From NCBI RefSeq assembly GCF_049059935.1, contig NZ_JBMGQR010000016.1, positions 1 to 64,000 on the forward strand: a DNA stretch of 64,000 nt. Direction: 5' to 3'. This DNA is from JAURVT01 sp049059935. Its GTDB lineage: Bacteria > Actinomycetota > Actinomycetes > Propionibacteriales > Nocardioidaceae. The position numbers and the translations under genes were made by a program. The first letter of the stretch is position 1. Each line of letters opens with the position of its first letter. The notes beneath the pieces were generated by a model. It worked only from the letters and a program-made list of their open reading frames with translations, ran no database searches and was not told the origin of the DNA. Positions 1 through 6,515 of the stretch are shown here, piece after piece.

Positions 1-146
1 GTGCCCTGCACCTCACCGGCGGCACGCTCGGCGATGTGCGTGACGGCCTTGGACTTCACGTCCAGGGTCCCGCGCTCGCCGGCCGGACGGTCAGCACCAC
101 CGTGCGCGTCCGACAGGGCGAACGGCTCGGTGGCGGTGTCAGCCAC
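1..146 (-). CDS. Asp23/Gls24 family envelope stress protein, N-terminal fragment
   Basis: The gene runs off the left edge, so only the first 48 or so residues are visible. The GTG start at 146 overlaps the stop of the upstream membrane-protein gene by 8 bases, which implies translational coupling. After a short variable head the protein reads GTLDVKSKAVTHIAERAAG, the opening beta-strand and helix seen in Asp23/Gls24 proteins and close in style to the copy at 831-1289 (ITVADTVVSKIAGIATREV-like segment). Family members are small cytosolic proteins tied to envelope homeostasis and often come in clusters with a small membrane anchor. The family call is fairly secure; the partner and the role are not known. 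Confidence 0.7.
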   Translation of the reverse strand, partial: MADTATEPFALSDAHGGADRPAGERGTLDVKSKAVTHIAERAAGEVQG

Positions 147-315
147 GACGGCCCCGCACGATCTCGGTGACGTCGAGCTCACCGTCGATCTGCCCACCGA
201 CGAGGTAGCCCGCAGCGCCGAGGACCAACGCCAGCAGGAAGCCGCCGAACCCCCCGACGGCGATGGCGATGGCGAACAGCAGTCCGGCGATGAGGCCGAC
301 GGTCGAGGTGGTCAT
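139..315 (-). CDS. Small two-helix membrane protein, DUF2273-like
   Basis: A 58-residue protein starting at ATG 315, with an AGGAG ribosome site just upstream. It has two hydrophobic segments, roughly residues 7-22 and 24-41, separated by glycines (GGFGGFLLALVLG), then a short charged tail ending in RGRRG. Small proteins of this shape sit in Asp23 clusters and are thought to anchor Asp23-type proteins to the membrane (as AmaP and DUF2273 proteins do in Gram-positives). It lies between two Asp23-type genes and overlaps the next by 8 bases. The anchor role is inferred from context. Confidence 0.7.
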   Translation of the reverse strand: MTTSTVGLIAGLLFAIAIAVGGFGGFLLALVLGAAGYLVGGQIDGELDVTEIVRGRRG

Positions 316-400
316 GGTGTCTCCTGAACAAGGGGTACGTGGAGGTGGAGCTGAACAGGCGCCCGGACGGCCGCGGGTGCGACCGTCCGGGCGGGTGCGG

Positions 401-841
401 TCACGCAGGACGTGCGACGTCCTCGACCGTGACGTGCACGGGCCCGTCGACGTGGGCGCGGACCGAGGTGCGCACGGCGTCGGCGGTCTCGCGGACCGAC
501 GACCCCCACGCGACGACGACGTGGATGTCGGCGCCGTCGTCGTGCAGGCGCACGCCGTTGACGCGGCGCCCCGGCAGGTAGGTCGCGACCTCACCGAGGA
601 CGCCGCCGTGCAGGTCGGCCACGCCGGGCGTGGCGAGCACCGCCTGCGCGACCACGTCGGCGGGATCCGTCGGCTCGGGCGCGGCGTCCTCCTCGACGGG
701 CGGGACCTCGGGGGTCAGCGCCACCGGCTCGTCGGCCGGCGCGGTGACGATGAGGTCGGGCACGACGGGGTCGTCAGCCGTGGGGTCGGGCACGACGTCG
801 GCCTGGTCGCCACCAGGGCGACCGGGGGTGTCACTCGACAC
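401..841 (-). CDS. Asp23/Gls24-like protein with acidic N-terminal extension
   Basis: 146 residues. The first 60 or so are acidic and proline-rich (low complexity, probably disordered). The rest forms a compact alpha/beta domain with the Asp23-like pattern of a helix, a strand (VNGVRLHDDGADIHVVVAWG) and a final strand (GPVHVTVEDV). It overlaps the 3' end of the 831-1289 Asp23 gene by 11 bases, so the two are probably translated together. It looks like a diverged paralogue of its neighbour. Function unknown beyond probable membership of an envelope-stress assembly. Confidence 0.75.
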   Translation of the reverse strand: MSSDTPGRPGGDQADVVPDPTADDPVVPDLIVTAPADEPVALTPEVPPVEEDAAPEPTDPADVVAQAVLATPGVADLHGGVLGEVATYLPGRRVNGVRLHDDGADIHVVVAWGSSVRETADAVRTSVRAHVDGPVHVTVEDVARPA

Positions 842-1289
842 GGCTCTTGTCGTCCGCGTCGGTGTCGTCGTCGGAGCCGTCGTCGAGGTGGACGTCGCTC
901 ACGGAGATGTTGACCTCGGTGACCTCGAGGCCGGTCATGCGCTCGACCGCGGAGATCACGTTGCGACGCACGCCGGCGGACAGGTCGGCGATCGAGACGC
1001 CGTACTCGGCGACCAGCTGGAGGTCGACTGCGGCCTGACGCTCGCCGACCTCGACCGAGACACCCTGGGAGTGGTTGGTGCTCGACCCGGGGATGCGCTC
1101 GCGGATCGCGCCGACGGCGCGCGCGGCGCCGCCACCGACGGCGTGCACGCCCGAGACCTCGCGCGTGGCGATGCCGGCGATCTTCGACACGACGGTGTCG
1201 GCGATCGTGGTGCGCCCCTGCTCGGTGACCAGCGGGCCGCCGGACTTCTTCGCGACCTCGGTGGACTTCTCGGTGCTGCTGGCGCTCAT
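831..1289 (-). CDS. Asp23/Gls24 family envelope stress response protein
   Basis: 152 residues with a clear Asp23 domain over about residues 20-130: it opens with the GRTTIADTVVSKIAGIATREVSG-type strand-helix, passes the GVSVEVGERQAAVDLQLVAEYG strands, and ends with a helix and strand around LEVTEVNISVSDVHL. The tail is acidic. It is the first gene of a leftward unit of four (this gene, 401-841, 139-315, 1-146), all overlapping or closely spaced. It is divergent from the sigma factor gene at 1486, so the 196-base gap should carry both promoters. Asp23 proteins are abundant cytosolic proteins linked to cell-envelope stress. Confidence 0.85.
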   Translation of the reverse strand: MSASSTEKSTEVAKKSGGPLVTEQGRTTIADTVVSKIAGIATREVSGVHAVGGGAARAVGAIRERIPGSSTNHSQGVSVEVGERQAAVDLQLVAEYGVSIADLSAGVRRNVISAVERMTGLEVTEVNISVSDVHLDDGSDDDTDADDKSRVE

Positions 1290-1485
1290 GGTGCGAACCC
1301 TTCTGTCTGGCGTGTTTGGTATCTCTTAGTCGGACGCAGACGCGCGACCCTCACACCGATCTCGTGTGACCTGCACCACACCCCATGGTCCGTCCCCCAG
1401 CGGCAGCCTGCGGACGTCTTGGGGAGACGTTGCGCGAACGTGTAGTCGCACCTTCAAATGGCGGCTGCCGCGTCGACGGGCGACG

Positions 1486-2238
1486 ATGTCGAGCGTGCTC
1501 ACAACCCAGGCGGCGCACCCGCCGGACCCGATCCCGGGGAGCGAGACGCCCGACCTCGGTCCACTGAGCACCCTCGACCCCGATGCCGAGACCGACCTCG
1601 ACCCTCCCCTGGACCTCGCCGCCACGAGCGACCCCTGTGCCCCGGAGGACCTCCGCTCGGCGAGCGTCGGCGTCGACGAACCGGCCGTCGACCTGTCCGA
1701 GGCCACCGACGAGGCGCTCGTCCGGGCGGCGCGACTGTGCGACGACGTCGCGTTCTCGGTCCTGGTCGACCGCCACGGTCCCGCCCTGCTGCAGTTCGCG
1801 CGTCGGATGATGGACGACGAGCACGAGGCCGTCGACGCCGTGCAGGAGACGTTCATCTCCGCCTGGCGGGGGCTACCCGGCTACCGTGGGAAGTCGGCCT
1901 TCCGGACCTGGCTCTACCGCCTGCTGCACCGGCGGGTGGTCGACCTCCACCGCGTCCGGCGCGCCGTGCCGATCGACGACGAGCTGCTGGACGCGTTCCA
2001 CCGGCCGTCCACCGACGACCCGCTGCAGCACCTGCTCGGCGCCGAGCTGATGGCCGCGCTCGACGTGGCCCTGCGCGAGCTGCCCTGGAACCAGCGGGCG
2101 GCCTGGCTGCTGGCCGAGGTGCACGGCATGACCTACGACGAGATCGCGACCGCGCTGGCCATCACCCCCGGCGCCGTCCGCGGACACCTGCATCGCGGCA
2201 GACGGACCCTGGCGACGAGGATGGAGAGATGGCGATGA
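1486..2238 (+). CDS. ECF-type RNA polymerase sigma factor
   Basis: 250 residues. A variable, acidic, proline-rich N-terminal 75 residues precede a sigma-70 region 2 (helix around DDVAFSVLVDRHGPALLQF, then the -10 recognition helix with DAVQETFISAWR) and, after a linker, a region 4 helix-turn-helix (LRELPWNQRAAWLLAEVHG, YDEIATAL, GAVRGHLHRGRRTL). Regions 1.2 and 3 are absent, as in ECF sigma factors. ATG 1486 is preferred over the upstream in-frame start at 1366 because homologous regions begin well inside, and the extension would be arginine-rich noise. It is followed by an Asp23-like gene with a 4-base overlap and is divergent from the Asp23 cluster, so it is a likely regulator of that envelope system (inference). 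No anti-sigma gene is evident. Confidence 0.88.
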   Translation: MSSVLTTQAAHPPDPIPGSETPDLGPLSTLDPDAETDLDPPLDLAATSDPCAPEDLRSASVGVDEPAVDLSEATDEALVRAARLCDDVAFSVLVDRHGPALLQFARRMMDDEHEAVDAVQETFISAWRGLPGYRGKSAFRTWLYRLLHRRVVDLHRVRRAVPIDDELLDAFHRPSTDDPLQHLLGAELMAALDVALRELPWNQRAAWLLAEVHGMTYDEIATALAITPGAVRGHLHRGRRTLATRMERWR

Positions 2239-2708
2239 ACCCGCGCGACCCCGCAGAGCGGGCCGCCGAGATCCTCCGCAGCCAGCCCGTCGAGGGGTGG
2301 TCGGAGATCTCGGCCGCCATCATGGGACAGGTCAGGCGCACGGTCATGCCGTCCGACCCGGTCGTCGTGCACGGCCGCGACGGCCGGCTCGCCCAGGACC
2401 AGCACGGCTCCCGGTCGTACGTGTCCGCGCGCGTCCTCGTGGGCGCGTTGCGGACGCGGCTCACCGGCGCGGCCTTCTCGCCCAGCGCCATCCGCATCAC
2501 CACCGGCGACGACGACCGCTGCACCGAGGTCACCGTCGAGATCGTCTGCTCGTGGGACACCGACTTCCAGCTCGCCGGCCGACAGGCCCGCGACGTCGTC
2601 GTGTCGACGCTCGTCGACATGATCGGCGACGACCCGGACTTCGACGCCGACGCGTCGGTCCACGTGCACGTCGGCGACGTCACCGAGGGCGACACGCGCA
2701 CGACCTGA
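2235..2708 (+). CDS. Asp23/Gls24-like protein coupled to the sigma factor
   Basis: 157 residues. ATG 2235 overlaps the sigma factor stop (ATGA) and has GGAGAG six bases upstream; ATG 2229 two codons earlier is the alternative. The protein has an N-terminal helix (AERAAEILRSQPVEGW), then an Asp23-like strand-helix-strand pattern (SYVSARVLVGALRTRL, IRITTGDDDRCTEVTVEIVCSW) and ends in VHVHVGDV. Cluster context (an Asp23 operon on the other side of the sigma gene) supports the family call. It could act with, or regulate, the sigma factor, but nothing in the sequence shows that directly. Confidence 0.75.
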   Translation: MNPRDPAERAAEILRSQPVEGWSEISAAIMGQVRRTVMPSDPVVVHGRDGRLAQDQHGSRSYVSARVLVGALRTRLTGAAFSPSAIRITTGDDDRCTEVTVEIVCSWDTDFQLAGRQARDVVVSTLVDMIGDDPDFDADASVHVHVGDVTEGDTRTT

Positions 2709-2721
2709 GCGCCCGGCGACC

Positions 2722-3384
2722 TCAGGAGACGGCGGTCAGCTCGCGCTTGGCATAGGTGCCGACCTCACGGGTGCCCTTGGTGTCGGTGAAGGCACCGACG
2801 GGGCCGCCCATGAGGGGGATCTTGCGGGCCAGCAGCGTCGTGGTGCGCCCGCCGGTCAGCTGGGCCACGAGCTCGCCCGCGACGACCTTGGCCACCGCGG
2901 TGTCGGACCCGACGGCGGCCGTCCCGGTGGCGATCTCCCTCGGCGTGCCGGGAAGCCGCTTCTTGGCGACCAGCTTCTTCACCGAGTCCGGTCCGAGCAG
3001 GCTCGCCATCACTGCGTCGCGCACGCGCGGCTCGCGGACGTCGTACCCGCGCAGGTGCGCGATGCCCGCCACCAGGTGGCACTGCAGCACGGCGAGCGCC
3101 GACACGTTGGCCGGGACCGTGAACGCCATCGTCGCGACGCCGCCGAGGTTGGTGAGGAACCCCTGGGCGCCGGCCAGCCGGGCGTGGCTCGACACCAGCG
3201 CGGCGATGGCCTTCTCGACGTCGCCGTCGTGCTCCTCGAGCTGCGCGGCCGCGGACTCGCGGACCGGGTCGATCGGGCCGACGCCGTCGATCGCCTTGTC
3301 GAACGCCGACTTGACCCAGCCCGCCGTGATGCCCGGGGCCGCCTTCTCGCCGATCTTGCGACCCACCGTCTGCCTGATGCCCAT
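2722..3384 (-). CDS. EcsC family protein
   Basis: 220 residues. The EcsC-like region spans most of the protein: an N-terminal amphipathic stretch, a central hydrophobic segment around residues 80-110 (FLTNLGGVATMAFTVPANVS, ALAVLQCHLVAGIAHLRGYD) and a C-terminal glycine/lysine-rich part. EcsC proteins are membrane-associated and of poorly defined role. ATG 3384 is chosen over the adjacent GTG 3387 because AAGGAG lies six bases from the ATG. The gene converges on the Asp23-like gene with only 13 bases between them and starts divergently from the MerR gene. Confidence 0.8.
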   Translation of the reverse strand: MGIRQTVGRKIGEKAAPGITAGWVKSAFDKAIDGVGPIDPVRESAAAQLEEHDGDVEKAIAALVSSHARLAGAQGFLTNLGGVATMAFTVPANVSALAVLQCHLVAGIAHLRGYDVREPRVRDAVMASLLGPDSVKKLVAKKRLPGTPREIATGTAAVGSDTAVAKVVAGELVAQLTGGRTTTLLARKIPLMGGPVGAFTDTKGTREVGTYAKRELTAVS

Positions 3385-3631
3385 CACACGCTCCTTCGAG
3401 GACGCGCCGAGATGACGCCGGGCCCCAACCTAGGGCGAGCGGGCCCCGCGCGCCCGTCGATCGTCGCGGCGTCCGGTCGTCGTGGCGCGGCTCGTTCGGC
3501 GGGGCGGGCCGTCCCGGGGCAGGGTGGACCCAGTCCGCGGGAGTCGCCACCGCACGGACCCCCACCCGAGGTGCAGCCACCGTCGTCCCGGACCCCGACG
3601 CGTGCGCGACGTGGTGCCCGACGGGAGAGCC

Positions 3632-4561
3632 GTGCCAGAACAGGCGCGCACCAGACCACCACTGCTGGGCATCGGCGCGGTGTCGGTGCTCCTGTCGGTG
3701 CCGCCGACGACGCTGCGCACCTGGGGCCGCCGCTACGGGCTGTCGCCCACGGGCCGCACCGCCGGCGGCCACCGCAGGTTCAGCGACGAGGACGTGCTCC
3801 GGCTGAGGCTGATGGCCCACCTCCTGCACCAGGGGGTCGGTGCAGGCTCGGCGGCGAGCGCCGCCCGCGACACCGCGCCGGACGCCCTGGCGACGCGGTC
3901 GTGGTTGGGCGACGAGCCGCCCGAGCCCGTCGCGCTGGGGCCGGTGGACCCGGCCCAGGTGATCACCGCGCTCGTCTCGGCCGCGCGCGAGCTCGACCAG
4001 CAGGCGGTGGGCGTCCTCGCCGGGCTGAGCATCGACCGGACGGGCATCGCCCTGGCCTGGGACGAGGTGCTCGCCCCCTTCCTCGCCCGCCTCGCGGTCA
4101 CGAGCCTGAAGGGGGACGACGCCGTCGGCCGGGTGGTGGAGAGCCTCGCGGTCGACCGGGTGGCCGAGACCCTCACCTCCGCGTCCCGGCTGGTGCACGC
4201 CGGACCTCTCGTGCTGATGGCCGGGCTCGGGGACGTCAGCCACTCGCTGCCGCTGCTGGCGGTGGAGTCGGCCCTGGAGGACGACCACACCCCCACGGTG
4301 AACCTCGGGCGCATGACGCCGACGTCGACCGTGCTGCAGGCGATCACACGGCTCTCCCCCGCCGTCGTCTACCTCTGGGACGAGCACCGGTCGCCGCTCG
4401 ACCACGACGCCTGGCGGCTCCCGGCCGCCCGTCCGGCGCCGCCGGTCGTGGTGCTCGGCGGCCCCGGCCTGCTCGGCGTGGGGCTGCTTCCTCCGGTCGC
4501 GCTGCCCAGCAGCGTCGTCGACGCGCTGGACCAGATCCGTGCGGCGCTCCCTCCGGACTAG
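3632..4561 (+). CDS. MerR-family regulator with B12-binding-like C-terminal domain
   Basis: 309 residues. The N-terminal winged HTH (about residues 10-75) has the MerR signature: VSVLLSVPPTTLRTWGRRYG followed by TAGGHRRFSDEDVLRL. The C-terminal 200 residues resemble the helical plus Rossmann-like module of CarH/LitR regulators (LVLMAGLGDVSHSLPLLAVESAL, then TVNLG), but I do not see the cobalamin-ligating DxHxxG motif, so it may sense something else or nothing. GTG 3632 is favoured by GGGAGAG just upstream; several in-frame GTGs lie further 5'. It is 127 bases upstream of the desaturase gene in the same direction, so control of membrane lipid unsaturation is a reasonable inference. Confidence 0.82.
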   Translation: MPEQARTRPPLLGIGAVSVLLSVPPTTLRTWGRRYGLSPTGRTAGGHRRFSDEDVLRLRLMAHLLHQGVGAGSAASAARDTAPDALATRSWLGDEPPEPVALGPVDPAQVITALVSAARELDQQAVGVLAGLSIDRTGIALAWDEVLAPFLARLAVTSLKGDDAVGRVVESLAVDRVAETLTSASRLVHAGPLVLMAGLGDVSHSLPLLAVESALEDDHTPTVNLGRMTPTSTVLQAITRLSPAVVYLWDEHRSPLDHDAWRLPAARPAPPVVVLGGPGLLGVGLLPPVALPSSVVDALDQIRAALPPD

Positions 4562-4688
4562 GGCGGCAGGGTCCGGGCCGGCGCACCTCGTCCGGCGCCC
4601 CGTCCGTCGCGCTCCTACCATCGAGACAGCACCCGATGCCCCCGTCCCGGCCCCGACGGAGCGTCACCCACCTGTGTTCGAGGGGCCC

Positions 4689-5771
4689 ATGGACATCGCC
4701 GAACCCGCCGACGCACCGCCCGTCGCCACGACCCGGTCGCGACGACCCCAGAGCCTCTACACCGAGCTCGCCGCGACCATCCGCGAGAGCGGTCTGCTCC
4801 GACGTCGTCGCGGGTGGTACTGGACGCAGATCGTGCTGTGCTCGGCCGCTCTGGCGGCGATCGCGGCCGGCGTCGTCGTGCTCGACGACTCCTGGTGGCA
4901 GCTCGCGCTCGCCGCCGTCCTCGGGCTGGTGACGACGCAGTTCGGGTTCCTCGGCCACGACGCCGCCCACCGCCAGGTGTTCGCCTCCGCGACCGGCAAC
5001 GACTGGGCGGCGCGGCTGCTGGCGGGGCTGGGGGCAGGCCTGTCGTTCGGCTGGTGGCGCAGCAAGCACAACCGTCACCACGCAGCCCCGAACCAGGTGG
5101 ACCGCGACCCCGACATCGCCCCGGGCACGTTCGCCTTCACCCCCGAGATCGCGGCGTCCCGCACCGGCCCGGCCGCGGCCTTCACCCGCCGTCAGGGCTG
5201 GCTGTTCGTCCCCCTGCTCACGCTGGAGGGACTGAACCTCCACGCCGCGAGCATCATCACGCTCCTGCGCCGCGACGACGTCCCCTACCGCCGGCTCGAG
5301 CTGGCCATGGTGGTGCTGCGGCTCGGCGGGTACGTCGCGCTGCTGCTGGTCGTCCTGCCGCCGGGGATGGCGGCCGCGTTCTTCGGGGTGCAGATGGCGG
5401 TCTTCGGCGTCGGGCTCGGGGCGTCCTTCGCCCCCAACCACAAGGGCATGCCCATCGTCCCGGCCGGCGCGACCGTGGACTTCCTGCGGCGTCAGGTGCT
5501 GATGTCGCGCAACGTGCACGGCGGCGCGCTCACCGACGTGATGATGGGCGGGCTGAACTACCAGATCGAGCACCACCTGTTCCCGAGCATGCCGCGACCC
5601 AACCTGCGCCGTGCCCGGCCCCTGATCCGGGAGTACTGCGAGCGGCACCAGGTCGACTACGCCGAGGTCGGGCTCGTCGAGTCGTGGGGCATCGTCGTCC
5701 GGTACATGAACACCGTCGGCCTGCGCGACCCCCAGCCGTTCTCGTGCCCGGTGTCGACCACCCTGCGCTGA
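4689..5771 (+). CDS. Membrane fatty acid desaturase (acyl-CoA/lipid front-end type)
   Basis: 360 residues, integral membrane di-iron desaturase. The three histidine boxes are intact: HDAAH in the first (after hydrophobic helices near residues 60-100), HNRHH in the second, and QIEHH in the third. The glutamine in place of the first histidine of box three is typical of front-end and linoleoyl-CoA-type desaturases. No fused cytochrome b5 domain is present, so an external electron donor is needed. ATG 4689 follows a GAGGGG site; the upstream in-frame extension is low-quality sequence. It likely introduces a cis double bond into membrane acyl chains. It sits downstream of the MerR gene. Confidence 0.9.
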   Translation: MDIAEPADAPPVATTRSRRPQSLYTELAATIRESGLLRRRRGWYWTQIVLCSAALAAIAAGVVVLDDSWWQLALAAVLGLVTTQFGFLGHDAAHRQVFASATGNDWAARLLAGLGAGLSFGWWRSKHNRHHAAPNQVDRDPDIAPGTFAFTPEIAASRTGPAAAFTRRQGWLFVPLLTLEGLNLHAASIITLLRRDDVPYRRLELAMVVLRLGGYVALLLVVLPPGMAAAFFGVQMAVFGVGLGASFAPNHKGMPIVPAGATVDFLRRQVLMSRNVHGGALTDVMMGGLNYQIEHHLFPSMPRPNLRRARPLIREYCERHQVDYAEVGLVESWGIVVRYMNTVGLRDPQPFSCPVSTTLR

Positions 5772-5789
5772 CGCCACGCCCTGACGCGG

Positions 5790-5978
5790 TCAGTCGGTCG
5801 TCGCACCGGCCAGCGCGACGGCCCAGGCGGGAACCAGCACGCCGCCACGCCGGGTCTGCAGGCACGGCATCAGGCCGTCGCGGATCCAGTCGCTCAGGGT
5901 CGCGGCGCTCACCTGGAGGACCAGGCAGGCCTCGACCACGGTGAGGTGGCCCTGGGGCAGGCAGAAGGAATCGAGCAT
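5790..5978 (-). CDS. Small helix-turn-helix (excisionase/MerR-like) protein
   Basis: 62 residues with one recognisable element, an excisionase-like HTH: LTVVEACLVLQVSAATLSDWIRDG, then a basic wing (LQTRRGGVLVPAWAV). GGAG lies about six bases upstream of ATG 5978. There is no integrase or other phage gene nearby, so it is more likely a stand-alone small DNA-binding regulator than a mobile-element factor. It converges on the desaturase gene with an 18-base gap. The short length makes it the least certain gene of this area. Confidence 0.6.
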   Translation of the reverse strand: MLDSFCLPQGHLTVVEACLVLQVSAATLSDWIRDGLMPCLQTRRGGVLVPAWAVALAGATTD

Positions 5979-6102
5979 CGGGCTCCAGCCGAGATGGAGC
6001 GCGACCCGGGTCCGGGGGACGCACGTCTGCGTGCTCCCCAGCCTCGGGTCTGCTCCACGGTCCCGCCGCCCACGGTGCGTAGGTTCGAGGGCGCACCACC
6101 GG

Positions 6103-6498
6103 TCACCAGGGCGAGTGGATCACCTGGTCGACGGCGATCCTCAGGGTCACCCGCACCCGCCCCCCGCCGAAGCCGGGATACGGCCGGCCCAGGTACTTCT
6201 GGGACAGCTCGTCGATCTCGGCAGCCGCGCCGTCGGTGGTGCGCTCGACGACGCGCCCCACGACCGAGAAGTACCGCGACGTGTCGTCGGGGTCGGCCAC
6301 GGCGACCGAGACCCGAGGGTCCGCCTCGACGTTCCGCGTCTTGCGGTAGCCCTCGACGGTGTTGATCACGACGTGCTCGCCGTCGGTCGTCACCCAGGTC
6401 TGCGTCAGGTGCGGCGAGCCGTCGGGCTGCACGGTGGCGATGAAGCAGGGGCTCGGCGCGCGCAGCAGGTCGAGCAGCGCGTCGGGAAGGGCGTCCAT
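6103..6498 (-). CDS. PPOX-class F420/FMN-dependent oxidoreductase
   Basis: 131 residues, a single split-barrel flavin/F420-binding domain: an N-terminal helix (DALLDLLRAPSPCFIATV), then QPDGSPHLTQTWVTTDGEHV and VEGYRKTRNVEADPRVSVAVADPD, the usual cofactor-phosphate contacts of the pyridoxamine-oxidase-like family in actinobacteria. ATG 6498 has GGGAGG upstream; the in-frame ORF continues to 6726 but without a better start. It lies 17 bases downstream of the molybdoenzyme gene on the same strand and may be cotranscribed. Substrate unknown. Confidence 0.85.
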   Translation of the reverse strand: MDALPDALLDLLRAPSPCFIATVQPDGSPHLTQTWVTTDGEHVVINTVEGYRKTRNVEADPRVSVAVADPDDTSRYFSVVGRVVERTTDGAAAEIDELSQKYLGRPYPGFGGGRVRVTLRIAVDQVIHSPW

Positions 6499-6515
6499 CG
6501 GGCGATCCTCCCGCG

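Noticed and set aside
2765..4621. 618-codon minus-strand frame over EcsC and the MerR gene
   Set aside because: Arg/Gly/His-rich with no domain; the EcsC and MerR frames explain the same DNA.
5790..5978. Excisionase-like HTH as a sign of an integrated element
   Set aside because: No integrase, no att-like repeat and no change in composition nearby; kept only as a small DNA-binding protein.
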